A model generated the notes under the pieces. It had not been told where the DNA came from. It worked only from the letters and a program-made list of their open reading frames with translations, and made no database searches. Made by a program: the position numbers and the translations under genes. A stretch of 64,000 nucleotides of DNA from Nocardia salmonicida NBRC 13393 (GTDB taxonomy: Bacteria > Actinomycetota > Actinomycetes > Mycobacteriales > Mycobacteriaceae), in contig NZ_BDBR01000002.1 in assembly GCF_001613085.1 (NCBI RefSeq), positions 310,001 through 374,000 of the forward strand, written 5' to 3'. Positions 1 through 9,687 of the stretch are shown here, in pieces (within the stretch, counting starts at the first letter, position 1; each line of letters begins with the position of its first letter).

Positions 1-1768
1 AAGACGCGTTCGCCAGGACAGCGGTGAGCAGCGCCATGTTCGTTTCGGTGGGCGCGAAATCGCGAGCCATGGACAGGTAGCGTTCGGCGTCGAGTTCCCC
101 GTCGCGGGTAGCGTTCCACAGCGCCGACCAGATCAGTCCGCGCGCCAGCGGGGCGGTCACCCGATTCAGCGAACCCTCCACGGTCGCAAGCGAAGCCGTA
201 TCCAGACGAACCTTCGCATAGGTGAGATCGCCGTCGTTGAGCAGGCGAAGCGGAGCGGACGCGAGGGCAACCGGCGTGCGTTCGTCGACGATGTCGAACT
301 CCACGCGGTCACGTATCACCAAGTTGCCGTAAGCATCGAAGTCGTAGAGCCCGACAGCGAGCCGGTGCGGGCGCGGATCGGATTGCAGGATCTCACCCTC
401 GTCGAGGGTCAGGGTGGACACCCCGGTCGTCTGCAACCAGGCCCGCGCCCAGCCCGCCAGGTCGCGGCCGGAATCCGCCGACAATTCGGTCAGAAGATCG
501 TCGAGGGTCGTATTGCCGAAGGCGTGCGTCCGGAAATATCGGCGCACACCCGAGAAGAATTCCTCCCGGCCGACATAGGCCACCAACTGCTTGAGCACGC
601 TGGCGCCCTTGGCGTAGGTGATGCCGTCGAAATTGAGCTTGGCGGCCTCGAGATCGGCGATGTCGGCGACGATCGGATGCGTGGTCGGCAGCTGATCCTG
701 CGAGTACGCCCAGGCCTTGCGACGGTTCGCGAACGCCACCCAGGCATCGGTCCACTCGGTGGCCTCGGAGCTCGCGAGCGCGCCCATGTAGTCGGCGAAG
801 GACTCCTTGAGCCACAGGTCGTCCCACCACACCATCGTGACCAGATCGCCGAACCACATGTGCGCCATCTCGTGCAGGATCGTGTTCGCCCTGCCCTCGT
901 ACTGCGCGGCGGTGGCCGCACCACGGAACACATAGGCCTCGGTGAACGTGACCAGCCCGGGGTTCTCCATGGCGCCCAGGTTGTATTCGGGAACGAACAC
1001 CTGGTCGTACTTGCCCCACGGGTACGGGTAGTCGAAGTGTTCGGCGAAGAAGTCCAGTCCCTGCTTCGTCACCTCGAAGATCGTGTCCGCGTCCAGATAG
1101 CGGGCCAGCGAGGCGCGGCAGTAGATTCCGAGCGGAATCGTGAGTTCGCCTCGCGTCCACAAGGATTCGACACGATGGTACGGTCCGGCCGCGATCGCGG
1201 TGATATAGGTCGAGATCGGCAGCGTGGGGGAGAACACGACGTTCTGAATCAGACCGTTGTTCTGGATCGCCGCGTAGGGCCGATTCGACACCACCTGCCA
1301 GTCGGCCGGGGCCGTCACCGCGAACGTGAACGGCGCCTTCATGTCCGGCTGTTCGAAGCACGCGAAAACGCGGCGCGCGTCCGCGGGCTCGTACTGGGTG
1401 TAGAGGTAGGTCAGGCCGTCGACCGGATCGAGGAACCGGTGCAGTCCCTCACCCGAACGACTGTAGGCACCGGTGCCACGAACGACGACGACGTTGGTCT
1501 CGGTCAACCCTCCGACGGTGAGCCGAGCCCCGTCGTACTCGACCGCCACCTCCGCACCGTTCACCGTCACCGACTCCACCGCGAGGCCGATGAAGTCGAG
1601 CCACGTCTGCTCGACAGTGGCATCGAACACGACGGTCGTCGTCGTGGCGAAAACGGCCCGGGTCTGGTCCGTGGCCTCCGACAGGTCGAGGTCGACGCGG
1701 TAGTCGCGGACGGTGACCGCCGCCGATCGCGCGGCGGTCTCGGAGCGGGTCAGGTTCGCGGAGTTCAT
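1..1768 (-). CDS. pepN: Aminopeptidase N (M1 zinc metallopeptidase), C-terminus outside window
   Basis: A cytosolic zinc aminopeptidase of family M1 that removes N-terminal residues from peptides. The first 589 codons are in the window and the rest lies before position 1. From an ATG at 1766-1768 the protein shows the substrate-anchoring GAMEN motif at residues 265-269, the zinc site HEMAH at 299-303 and the third ligand E322 in a KESF context, all with the spacing of the family. Full-length members are about 850-870 residues, so roughly a third is missing only because the window ends. glmS follows on the same strand after 40 bases. Confidence 0.96.
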   Translation of the reverse strand, partial: MNSANLTRSETAARSAAVTVRDYRVDLDLSEATDQTRAVFATTTTVVFDATVEQTWLDFIGLAVESVTVNGAEVAVEYDGARLTVGGLTETNVVVVRGTGAYSRSGEGLHRFLDPVDGLTYLYTQYEPADARRVFACFEQPDMKAPFTFAVTAPADWQVVSNRPYAAIQNNGLIQNVVFSPTLPISTYITAIAAGPYHRVESLWTRGELTIPLGIYCRASLARYLDADTIFEVTKQGLDFFAEHFDYPYPWGKYDQVFVPEYNLGAMENPGLVTFTEAYVFRGAATAAQYEGRANTILHEMAHMWFGDLVTMVWWDDLWLKESFADYMGALASSEATEWTDAWVAFANRRKAWAYSQDQLPTTHPIVADIADLEAAKLNFDGITYAKGASVLKQLVAYVGREEFFSGVRRYFRTHAFGNTTLDDLLTELSADSGRDLAGWARAWLQTTGVSTLTLDEGEILQSDPRPHRLAVGLYDFDAYGNLVIRDRVEFDIVDERTPVALASAPLRLLNDGDLTYAKVRLDTASLATVEGSLNRVTAPLARGLIWSALWNATRDGELDAERYLSMARDFAPTETNMALLTAVLANAS

Positions 1769-1808
1769 ACCTCGATCCTGCCAGCCGCGCCGTCGGCTAC
1801 GGCAGTTT

Positions 1809-3641
1809 CTATTCCACGGTGACGCTCTTGGCCAGGTTGCGTGGCTTGTCGACATCACGACCGAGGGCCAGCGCGGTGTGATAAGCCAGCAGCTGGAGCG
1901 GGATCGTCAGCAGCATGGGGTCCAATTCCGGTGCGACCCTGGGGACCCGGATCACCTCGTCGGCCACATTCGGCGGCAGGTCCGCGTTCGTGACGGCGAT
2001 CACCGGCCCGCCACGTGCCTTGATCTGTTCGATGGTGCTGATGTTCTTGGCGAGCAGTTCGTCGTCGGGGACGATCACCACGCTCGGCATCTCCGGGTCG
2101 ATCAGCGCGAGCGGACCGTGTTTGAGCTCGGAGGCCTGATAGGCCTCGGCATGCACATAGGAGACCTCCTTGAGCTTCTGCGCGCCTTCGCGGGCGACCG
2201 GCCACGCCCGAACCCGGCCGATGAAGAACATGCTGCGGGCCTTGGCGTATCGGTGGGCGATCTCGGCGATGTCGTCTTCGTCGGTGAGGACCTGGTCGAT
2301 GGCGTCGGGCAGGGCGCGCAGCCCGTCGACGATCCGGTTGCCGTCGGCTGCCGAGAGGTCGCGTACCCGGCCGAGCAACAGGGCCAGCATCGTGAACGAC
2401 ACGGTCATGTTGGTCAACGCCTTGGTGGAGGCGACGGAGATCTCCGGGCCCGCGTGCAGGAACACACCTGCCCCGCACTGGCGTGCGATCGCGCTGCCCA
2501 CCGCGTTGACGGCACCGATCACGCGGCCGCCCTTGCGCTGTAGCTCCTGCACCGCGGCGAGAGTATCGAGGGTTTCGCCGGATTGGCTGATCGCGACATA
2601 GAGCGCGTCGGGGTCCACGACCGGATTGCGGTAGCGGAACTCCGAAGCGGGCTCCGCGGTGGCCGGGATGCGAGCCAGTTCTTCGATCAGCTGGGCGCCG
2701 AGCTGACCGGCGTAATAGGCCGAGCCGCAACCGAGGAAAACGACCTTGCTGATGCTGCGCAGTTCACGCGCGTCCATGTTCAACCCGCCGAGATGGGCGG
2801 TGGCGAAGCGGTCGTCGAGGCGGCCACGGAGTGCTCTGCGGACCGCCTCGCCCTGCTCGGCCATTTCCTTGCGCATGAAGTCGGGGAAACCGCCGAGCGC
2901 GTAGTCCTCGGCCACCATGTCGATGGTGGTCGGGATCTTGTCGGTTTGCTCGGACTCGACTCCCAGTGTGCTGGTGCGGAATTCGCCGTCGCGGACCGTG
3001 GCTAGCTCGCCGTCGTCGAGGAACACCACGCGCTGGGTGTGGTGGACAAGGGCGGCGACATCGGAGGCCACGAACATCTCGCCGTCGCCGACGCCGAGCA
3101 CGATGGGGCTGCCGTTGCGGGCCACCACCAGTTCGGTCGGGCGGCGCGCGTCGAGCACCAGCAGTCCGTAGGTGCCTCGGACCCGGTGCAGCGCGAGGCG
3201 AACGGCGTCCTCGAGCGATTCGGTGGCCTCGAGTTCGCGGGCGACGAGGTGGGCGATCACCTCGGTATCGGTATCGGAGACCAGGTCGATGCCGAGTGCG
3301 GTGAGCTCGACCCTCAGCTGTTCGGCGTTCTCGACGATGCCGTTGTGTACCACCGCGATTCGTCCGCTGACATCGGTGTGGGGGTGTGCGTTGGCATCAC
3401 TGGGCTCGCCGTGGGTGGCCCAGCGGGTGTGCGCGATCCCGACGGCGCCGCGCAGGGCGGTGGTGTCGGCCTTGTCGCGAAGATCCTGCACCCGCCCCTG
3501 GGTCTTGCAGACGCGCGCCTTCCCTCGATGCGGCAGCGCCAACCCGGCCGAGTCGTAGCCGCGGTACTCGAGCCGATGCAGGCCCTCGAGCAGCACGGGA
3601 ACAGCTTGCCGGTGACCGATGTATCCGACGATTCCACACAT
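1809..3641 (-). CDS. glmS: Glutamine--fructose-6-phosphate aminotransferase (isomerizing)
   Basis: Makes glucosamine-6-phosphate from fructose-6-phosphate and glutamine, the first committed step to UDP-GlcNAc and cell-wall amino sugars. The 610 residues match the family length. The N-terminus MCGIVGYIG exposes the catalytic Cys2 of the class II glutaminase domain (about 1-235). Two SIS sugar-isomerase domains follow; CGSAYYAG lies in the first. The C-terminus ends in LAKSVTVE, as in other GlmS proteins. A 102-codon unknown gene lies 12 bases upstream on the same strand and is probably cotranscribed. I see no glmS ribozyme upstream, as expected outside Firmicutes. Confidence 0.97.
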   Translation of the reverse strand: MCGIVGYIGHRQAVPVLLEGLHRLEYRGYDSAGLALPHRGKARVCKTQGRVQDLRDKADTTALRGAVGIAHTRWATHGEPSDANAHPHTDVSGRIAVVHNGIVENAEQLRVELTALGIDLVSDTDTEVIAHLVARELEATESLEDAVRLALHRVRGTYGLLVLDARRPTELVVARNGSPIVLGVGDGEMFVASDVAALVHHTQRVVFLDDGELATVRDGEFRTSTLGVESEQTDKIPTTIDMVAEDYALGGFPDFMRKEMAEQGEAVRRALRGRLDDRFATAHLGGLNMDARELRSISKVVFLGCGSAYYAGQLGAQLIEELARIPATAEPASEFRYRNPVVDPDALYVAISQSGETLDTLAAVQELQRKGGRVIGAVNAVGSAIARQCGAGVFLHAGPEISVASTKALTNMTVSFTMLALLLGRVRDLSAADGNRIVDGLRALPDAIDQVLTDEDDIAEIAHRYAKARSMFFIGRVRAWPVAREGAQKLKEVSYVHAEAYQASELKHGPLALIDPEMPSVVIVPDDELLAKNISTIEQIKARGGPVIAVTNADLPPNVADEVIRVPRVAPELDPMLLTIPLQLLAYHTALALGRDVDKPRNLAKSVTVE

Positions 3642-3653
3642 GGCGTGAACCCC

Positions 3654-3962
3654 TTACCCGTAGACGATGCGACGAAGTTGCCGTTCGGTGAATGACGGCG
3701 CCGCGACCGGACGCTCGGCGAGTTCGGTTTCGAGCCGTCGCCAGATCTCGGCGTTGCGCATCTCCCGAGACTGCAGCTCGGCGTGCCTGCGCCGGACGAA
3801 CTGCTCGGCCGTCTCGTCGAAGTACCCGACGATATCGGCGACGACCCGGGCGGCCACGCGTTCGGGTAGGCCGGTGGACGCCACGACGTAGCGGACGAGC
3901 TCGGTGGGTACCCCGTCATTCACTCGCACGATCTTGCCTCGCCCGACCCGGTTCTCCAACAT
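3654..3962 (-). CDS. Small conserved-looking protein of unknown function upstream of glmS
   Basis: A 102-residue protein I cannot name. It is mostly predicted helix, rich in Arg, Glu and Ala, with no signal peptide or membrane segment. A VPTELVRYVVASTGLP segment near the N-terminus looks like a small helical bundle, then comes a charged stretch (RRRHAELQSREMRNAEIW), and the protein ends in FTERQLRRIVYG, a C-terminus that looks constrained. The start chosen is the ATG at 3960-3962; an internal GTG before VNDGVPTEL (residue 14) is an alternative. It precedes glmS by 12 bases, so the two are likely one transcript. A nucleic-acid-binding role is only a guess from its charge. Confidence 0.7.
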   Translation of the reverse strand: MLENRVGRGKIVRVNDGVPTELVRYVVASTGLPERVAARVVADIVGYFDETAEQFVRRRHAELQSREMRNAEIWRRLETELAERPVAAPSFTERQLRRIVYG

Positions 3963-4167
3963 CTCTGCCCGAATTCGGGCAAATAGTGTCTCAACAGGGC
4001 ACCGGCGGGCCGCGTCCTGCGCGCCGGATGGTCCGGCCGAGGCGTGCGGAGCTCATCCCGTTATCGCCTTGTGAGGTGTGAGCCGCGACTTGCGAACAAT
4101 TTGCTGGAAGGCTGTCAAAGGGGACGGCATACGGCGCATCCGAGTGGAGGTTGTGGTGAGGCGACGA

Positions 4168-5673
4168 ATGGGCGACGCATTCAGTGATCGGCTTTATTTT
4201 GCGGGCCCCGCGTCGGCCTCCGAGGGTGTCGGCGGCAGACCAGAATATGTCGTCGACGCGGCGATCGTGACGATTGCCGAAGAGATCGTGCGGACGGGTT
4301 TCGATGCCGAAGATACCGTGCACCAGCGGCTGCGGAGATTCTGCGCGCACGCGAAAGCCGAAGGGGCAATGGTGAATTGCCTTCTCGGTGCGGCCACGGC
4401 CGTCGAAGACGGTGGGGTGGTGCCGTTTGTCGGCCGGGTCGTCGGCAGGCTCGGGAACGCGGAGTTGTTGTTCGATCTCGCCCTCAGTGATTCGGGTATC
4501 GATCCGTTCGACGGAAATCCCGTCCGGAATTCGGTCGGGCCGGACACGATGACGGAGCTGGATTTCGAATTCGTGATCGCTCAGGTGAGTGAGCTGGTCG
4601 ATAGCTTGCTGCTCCCTAATTATCTGGCGTTGCTGGAATGGCGTGACCTCACCGGGGAGGCGCCGCGATCTCGGCGGCCGGAGCAGTCGGCCGCGCTGCT
4701 GTACGAGCTGAACGAACGGCTCGCCCCGGTCCTCGGTGAGATGCCGCTGGCCTGGCTGCTGCTGCACTACGCGGAGTTCGGCGTCGCGCCGCTGGCGGAC
4801 TCGATCCATCGCGCGCTGCTGCGCACCAACGCCGCCGACGCCGTATCCGCCGCGCGCATGGCGGCGGCGGCGCTCACCGCGATGTCGTTCGTCTCCTCGT
4901 CGGCCAGGCTGGGTGATCTTCCGGTGGTGTCGCGCCGTCCACTGCATCAGCCGACGCTGGTCACCGGCAATCACGTCATGGCTGACCTCGTGTGCGCGCT
5001 GTCGCGGTGCGATACCGCGAACGGCTGGCAGGCCGACGCGAAACTGTTGCGGACCGACGACGCGCAGACGGTCGGCTGGTTACTGGTCGAGGATCGCCGC
5101 CATCGCCGCGAAACACGTTGCAGCCGAAGCAATCTCATGGCTTCGGCGATCGGGCTGGAGATCATGCTCGGTGTCGATTACGCGTCGGGTTCTGCCCCGA
5201 CGGCAGTGCAGGCGCCGTCGTCGACCGCGATCACCGCCGAGCTGCTGCACGTACTGCGTCTGCCCTGGGACCAGATCCCGGAATCGGCCCGCTATACCCC
5301 GCTACATCTGGACGGTGCCCTGCGTTTGGCCTGCTGCGCGGTGGAATCCATGGCGCCGGGTATCGAGGCTACCAACGATATCCTCCGCCGAGCCGCTGAC
5401 CGGGCGATCCCCGCACTGAGTACTCGACCGGACCCGCCGATCTACCTCCAGGGCGCACTGGCCCTTCTCGACGCCTGGCATCGCGGCGGAGCGCCCCGGG
5501 CCCGACCTCTGCTCGAGGCAACCGAACCCATCGCGCCCGTCGTCTTCAGCACACTGCTGCTGATCGGTGCGGCGCTGCTCGAGATGCTGGCCGAGGAGTT
5601 CGACGCGGACGTGACGCACGTCCTGGACGCACTCGAGACCCGACTACGAGCCCGCGACCGATTGTCGGAGTGA
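4168..5673 (+). CDS. Hypothetical protein, about 501 residues, mostly helical
   Basis: Unrecognised. The protein is soluble-looking and alanine/leucine-rich, with many amphipathic helices and no signal peptide or clear membrane segment. I find no catalytic motif, P-loop or metal site; the C-terminal half reads like a helical repeat or scaffold domain. The ATG at 4168 is chosen because GTGAGG lies six bases before it; an in-frame GTG at 4078 would add 30 poorly structured residues. The gene stands alone, divergent from the glmS operon and ending 15 bases before the convergent terD-like gene. Confidence 0.75.
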   Translation: MGDAFSDRLYFAGPASASEGVGGRPEYVVDAAIVTIAEEIVRTGFDAEDTVHQRLRRFCAHAKAEGAMVNCLLGAATAVEDGGVVPFVGRVVGRLGNAELLFDLALSDSGIDPFDGNPVRNSVGPDTMTELDFEFVIAQVSELVDSLLLPNYLALLEWRDLTGEAPRSRRPEQSAALLYELNERLAPVLGEMPLAWLLLHYAEFGVAPLADSIHRALLRTNAADAVSAARMAAAALTAMSFVSSSARLGDLPVVSRRPLHQPTLVTGNHVMADLVCALSRCDTANGWQADAKLLRTDDAQTVGWLLVEDRRHRRETRCSRSNLMASAIGLEIMLGVDYASGSAPTAVQAPSSTAITAELLHVLRLPWDQIPESARYTPLHLDGALRLACCAVESMAPGIEATNDILRRAADRAIPALSTRPDPPIYLQGALALLDAWHRGGAPRARPLLEATEPIAPVVFSTLLLIGAALLEMLAEEFDADVTHVLDALETRLRARDRLSE

Positions 5674-5688
5674 GGACAACCGTCGACC

Positions 5689-6213
5689 TCAGTCGAGGTA
5701 GACGGCCAATTGGGGAACCGCGTTGACCACATGCTGAGCGATGATCGGCTGGCCGATCATGGTGAAGACCCATTCCTGGTGGGGGCGATGCAGTTTGCCG
5801 ACGACTATGCCGGTGTGGGCGCCGACGCTGTCGAGGTCGATGCGGATCAATTCGATGCCGGTGACATTGTCGACGACACGACAGAACCCGTTGACGATCT
5901 GGTCGAATCGTTGGCCGGTGTAGCAGGTGACGAGGAAGACGATCGTGGTGACGGCGGGATCGAGCAGGGACACGTCGACCACGATGACTTCGTTGTCGCC
6001 GTGCCCGTCGCCGGTGACGCTGTCGCCGAGGTGGCGCAGCGCGCCGTCGCGCGAGATCAGTTGCTCGTGATAGGCGACATCGACGAAGTTGTCGCCGGCG
6101 AACGACAGCGCGGCGGCGTTGAGATCGATGTCCTTGCGACGGGGGTGTGTTCCGTAGCCGTGGGCGGGATCCCAACCTAGGCCCATGCTGAGGTGAGTGA
6201 GTGCGTGCGTCAT
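5689..6213 (-). CDS. TerD-family (tellurium resistance/stress) protein
   Basis: A 174-residue protein of the TerD/TerZ/CABP family, calcium-binding stress proteins linked to tellurite tolerance. Family signatures are the N-terminal MGLGWDPAHG segment, the acidic DIDLNAAALSF stretch and a second acidic run GDNEVIVVDVSLLDP, which in the family form the calcium site. The start at 6211-6213 is set by AGGAG five bases upstream; longer in-frame versions have no such site and add unrelated sequence. It is a single gene with no terABC-like partners nearby, so a general stress role is more likely than a full tellurite operon. Confidence 0.88.
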   Translation of the reverse strand: MTHALTHLSMGLGWDPAHGYGTHPRRKDIDLNAAALSFAGDNFVDVAYHEQLISRDGALRHLGDSVTGDGHGDNEVIVVDVSLLDPAVTTIVFLVTCYTGQRFDQIVNGFCRVVDNVTGIELIRIDLDSVGAHTGIVVGKLHRPHQEWVFTMIGQPIIAQHVVNAVPQLAVYLD

Positions 6214-6404
6214 GCGGTACTCCTGGCTGAACGGATGCGTACCCGTCACCGGTAGAACCCCACTCGATCGGGCTCGAGCCGGGTTGTCGACCAGACTTCC
6301 CGACTCGTCGACCCATAAACATGCCGTAAAAGCCACGGCCACCGCAAATTCTGACGGCGCCATGGGCACGTTGTCGGCTGGGTTCCGGTCATCGCAGGAC
6401 TACC

Positions 6405-7172
6405 GTGACGGCGATGAGCGCACGCTTCGAAGAACTCGGCTGGCGACAGACCCCGATCGGCGAGATCAGTTTGCGCCGACGGTTCGATCCGACGGTGCGT
6501 GCCGATGTCTACGAAGTGAAGCTCGGCGACGAGTACCTGATGTCGAGCTTGTTCACCGTCGCCGAACGGGAGCTGTCGCGGCTCGGGCTGGCTCGGACAC
6601 CGGGCGATCGGCTCGATGTGGTCGTCGGCGGCCTCGGACTGGGGTACACCGCGCGAGAAGCATTGGCGGACCCGAGAATTCGTCAACTCACCGTTGTCGA
6701 ATATTCCGACGCGGTGGTCGACTGGCATCGACGTGATCTGCTGCCCGACACTGCCGGGTTGGCCGCCGATCGCAGGGTCGAACTCGTCTGCGCGGACTTC
6801 TTCGCCGCGGCCGCGGGTCCGGTGGGCTTCGATCCGGCCCAACCCGGCCGCAAGTACGACGCCCTCCTGCTCGACATCGACCATTCGCCACGCCACGTCC
6901 TGCACGGCTCGAACGCCGCGTTCTACACCGGGGCGGGCTTGCGCGCGGTCGCGAACCACCTGGTCGACGGCGGCACCTTCGCGATGTGGTCCGACGACGC
7001 ACCGGACGACGAGTTCTGCGCCACACTCGAATCCGCCTTCATCGACGTCGAGGCGCAACCGATCGTGTTCGACAACCCGCTGACCCGAGGGCAATCCGGC
7101 GCGACGATCTACCTCGCGACTCGCTCCGATCGCTTGCGGGGCACAGGCCACAACCAGGCAATATGTGACTAG
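6405..7172 (+). CDS. Spermidine synthase-like / class I SAM-dependent methyltransferase fold protein
   Basis: A 255-residue Rossmann-fold protein of the spermidine-synthase-like group. Motif I is VVVGGLGLGYTAREAL at about residues 67-82, followed by VVEYSDAVVDWHR with the acidic cofactor ligand and by YDALLLDIDHSP as the motif II/III region. Many actinobacterial members are annotated as spermidine synthase or methyltransferase without proof; no substrate can be assigned here. The GTG at 6405 is used, with GCAGGAC just before it; the ATG at 6414 is an equally possible start. It is divergent from the TerD-like gene. Confidence 0.8.
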   Translation: MTAMSARFEELGWRQTPIGEISLRRRFDPTVRADVYEVKLGDEYLMSSLFTVAERELSRLGLARTPGDRLDVVVGGLGLGYTAREALADPRIRQLTVVEYSDAVVDWHRRDLLPDTAGLAADRRVELVCADFFAAAAGPVGFDPAQPGRKYDALLLDIDHSPRHVLHGSNAAFYTGAGLRAVANHLVDGGTFAMWSDDAPDDEFCATLESAFIDVEAQPIVFDNPLTRGQSGATIYLATRSDRLRGTGHNQAICD

Positions 7173-7324
7173 GTACAACAATGCGGCGAAGTGATTGCCG
7201 ACGGCGTCGACAAGGTCGATCGTCAGTATGTGGGAGTATTCGTCCCACACACCGAACCGCTGGTAAGCGCTTCATGACAGGCCGGTTCGGGATCGAGCTT
7301 TTCGGATTCGACATCGGAGTCAGA

Positions 7325-7870
7325 ATGAACAGCTTGCTCGAAAACCATCGCGGATGGGTTGCCGATATCTTCGCCGATGGGTTGTACGGACGTAGCGAGG
7401 CCCCCGGCCCCAGGGCGACACTCGCGATCGACACCCCACCGCTGTCATCCGAAGATCGGCACCCGCGCCGACCGGAGGAGGTGATCGGGTGGCGCGCACT
7501 GTGCTCCTGCGACAGCTGGCACGGGCGAACCTGGCTACGCGCCGACCGCAGCGCCGACCACGCGCCGTCCGCGCGGGTCCTGCATTGCCCGGCCGGCAGA
7601 CTCGACCCGGACCTGGCCCGATTGGTGCTCGCGGAGTGGGACTACCACCAGCTCGAGATGCAGGCCCTGATCCCGGTGCGGTTGGCATTCGCGGACACGG
7701 CCTCGGCAGAGCAGCGCCTCGCCGAAGCCGTCCGGTTCGTGCGCGCGTCCGGCGCGTCATGGGAAGCGGTTGCCCGAGTGATCAGCGCGCCCTCGGCGGA
7801 AGCCGCCGAACTGCGATTCAGCAAGTGGGCCGCTCCTGAGCACGAGGCGGCGGAACTGCGCATTCCGTAA
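7325..7870 (+). CDS. Hypothetical protein, 181 residues
   Basis: Unrecognised. The middle contains CSCDSWHGRTWLR, whose Cys-x-Cys and following Trp/His could be a small metal or structural motif. The C-terminal half is helical and includes ASGASWEAVARVISAPSAEAAELRF, which resembles a helix-turn-helix arrangement. The ATG at 7325 is preceded at a normal distance by CGGAG; the open frame extends upstream to 7181 but that part is Arg-rich and looks non-coding. The gene lies on the plus strand between the spermidine-synthase-like gene and the TauD-type dioxygenase gene. Confidence 0.65.
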   Translation: MNSLLENHRGWVADIFADGLYGRSEAPGPRATLAIDTPPLSSEDRHPRRPEEVIGWRALCSCDSWHGRTWLRADRSADHAPSARVLHCPAGRLDPDLARLVLAEWDYHQLEMQALIPVRLAFADTASAEQRLAEAVRFVRASGASWEAVARVISAPSAEAAELRFSKWAAPEHEAAELRIP

Positions 7871-7985
7871 TTTTCGCTGAAGTCGACGCGGCGATTCGGC
7901 TCAGCCTGAATTCAATGCTGGTCGCGGCTCGTTCCTGGTGGTTTCGTGTGACCAGATCGTCCAGGTTCGAGCGAAAGGCCACCGT

Positions 7986-8912
7986 ATGTCCGTCGATGAC
8001 GCAGCCGCCCCAGGAGTACGGGTGGTGAAGCTCGGCGCCCACATCGGCGCGCAGATCGACGGTGTCCGGCTCGGTGGTGACCTGGACGCGCTGTCGGTGG
8101 CTGCCATCCGCGCCGCGCTCGACGAGCACAAGGTGATCTTCTTCCGTGGCCAGCACCACCTGTCCGAGGACGGGCAATACGAGTTCGCGCAGTTGCTCGG
8201 CGATCCGACGACTCCGCACCCGACGGTGACCTCGGCCGGGGCGAAGAGTCTGGCCATCGATTCGCACCAGACCCGTTCCAATGTCTGGCACACCGATGTC
8301 ACCTTCGTCGATCGCGTCCCGCAGGCCTCGATCCTGCGCGCGGTGGCGCTGCCCAGCTATGGCGGTTCGACCACCTGGGCCTCGACCGTCGCCGCCTACA
8401 ACGCACTGCCCGAGCCGCTCAAGCGACTCGCGGAGAGCCTGCGCGCGCGCCATTCGAACCAATACGACTACGCCGCCGAGATCGAGGACCGATCCGCCGA
8501 TACCGACCGCGCCTATCGTCGCGAGTTCGAGTCCACCTATTTCGAGACCGAGCACCCCGTGGTGGAGGTGCACCCGGTGACCGGCGAGCGAGCCCTGTTG
8601 CTCGGCTGCTTCGTCAAGGAGATCGTCGGGGTGTCGAGCAGCGAGTCGCGGGCGCTGTTCCGGCTGTTCCAGGACCGGGTCACCCGTCTCGAGCACACCG
8701 CGCGCTGGAACTGGTCGCTGGGCGATGTCGCGATCTGGGACAACCGGGCCACCCAGCACTACGCCATCGACGACTACGACGGCAGCGAGCACCGCAGGCT
8801 CACCCGCATCACGCTGGGCGGGCCGGTGCCCGTGGGCGTCGACGGCTCCGCGAGCACGGTGATCGCGGGCGACGCCGAGCCGTACGCTGCTCCGCTCGAG
8901 CGCGCCGCATAG
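7986..8912 (+). CDS. TauD/TfdA-family Fe(II)/2-oxoglutarate dioxygenase
   Basis: A 308-residue non-haem iron dioxygenase that would couple 2-oxoglutarate decarboxylation to hydroxylation of a small acid, commonly a sulfonate such as taurine or an alkyl sulfate. The facial triad is visible: H102 and D104 in VWHTDVTF and the distal H258 in TQHYAIDDY, followed by the 2-oxoglutarate-binding arginine in [11 protein letters not shown]. An AAAGG site precedes the ATG at 7986. No tau transport or ssu genes adjoin it, so the substrate is not fixed by context; the transporter downstream is of the osmoprotectant type. Confidence 0.9.
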   Translation: MSVDDAAAPGVRVVKLGAHIGAQIDGVRLGGDLDALSVAAIRAALDEHKVIFFRGQHHLSEDGQYEFAQLLGDPTTPHPTVTSAGAKSLAIDSHQTRSNVWHTDVTFVDRVPQASILRAVALPSYGGSTTWASTVAAYNALPEPLKRLAESLRARHSNQYDYAAEIEDRSADTDRAYRREFESTYFETEHPVVEVHPVTGERALLLGCFVKEIVGVSSSESRALFRLFQDRVTRLEHTARWNWSLGDVAIWDNRATQHYAIDDYDGSEHRRLTRITLGGPVPVGVDGSASTVIAGDAEPYAAPLERAA

Positions 8913-9045
8913 CCATCATCGACCGCCACGACCTCGCGCGCATCCCGGGGACGACACTCGAGATCAACTATTCTGCGACGGCACATCCGACGGTTGCGCA
9001 CGCGCGAACAGCTACCCACTGGCCCGGTCCGACGATGGGAATGCC

Positions 9046-9687
9046 GTGAATTTGTGGAACTACGTCCAGGGCAGGGGAGAGGTACTGACCTTCCTCACCT
9101 ATCAGCACGCGTCACTGGCCTTTCAGACAGTGCTGGTCGGAACCGTCGTCGCGATCCTGATCGCGGTGGCGGTGTATCGGTTGCCGCTGGGCTCGGCACT
9201 GACCCTGACCTCGAGTCGGGTAGCACTGACGATTCCCTCGCTGGCGCTGCTGGCGTTGCTGCTCGTCCCGTTCGGTCTCGGTGTCGTGCCGTCGTTCATC
9301 ATGCTGGCGTTCTTCGCTGCCCTGCCGGTGATCGGCAACGCGATCGTCGGCCTGCGCTCGGTGCCCGCCACGGTCGTCGAATCCGCGCGCGGCATCGGGC
9401 TTTCGCGGTGGCGGATCCTGCTCACCGTCGAACTGCCGATCGCCTGGCCGGTGATTCTCACCGGCATCAGGGTCTCGACCCAGATGATCGTCGGGGTCGC
9501 CGCGATCGTGGCCTACGTTCTCGGGCCCGGCCTCGGCTCGCTGATCTTCAATGGCCTGTCTCGCCTCGGCGGCGCCAATGCCCTCGAAATGGCGCTCACC
9601 GGAACCATTCTCATCGTTGCCATCGCGTTGGTCTTCGACGCGCTCCTCGTCCTGCTCGGACGCCTCACGATTGCCAAGGGACTGTGA
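9046..9687 (+). CDS. Osmoprotectant ABC transporter, permease 1
   Basis: A 213-residue inner-membrane permease of the OpuCB/ProW class for glycine betaine, choline or related solutes. It has about six hydrophobic segments and the EAA-type cytoplasmic loop that contacts the ATPase (ESARGIGLSRWRILLTVELP). The start is a GTG at 9046. Its TGA overlaps the ATG of the ATPase gene by one base (TGATG), so translation is coupled. It is the first of four genes in the order permease, ATPase, permease, binding protein, the same set as proXVWZ in mycobacteria. Confidence 0.92.
   Translation: MNLWNYVQGRGEVLTFLTYQHASLAFQTVLVGTVVAILIAVAVYRLPLGSALTLTSSRVALTIPSLALLALLLVPFGLGVVPSFIMLAFFAALPVIGNAIVGLRSVPATVVESARGIGLSRWRILLTVELPIAWPVILTGIRVSTQMIVGVAAIVAYVLGPGLGSLIFNGLSRLGGANALEMALTGTILIVAIALVFDALLVLLGRLTIAKGL

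Noticed and set aside
365..1822. Long plus-strand open frame opposite pepN
   Set aside because: It is the antisense shadow of the aminopeptidase, whose zinc and GAMEN motifs are intact on the minus strand.
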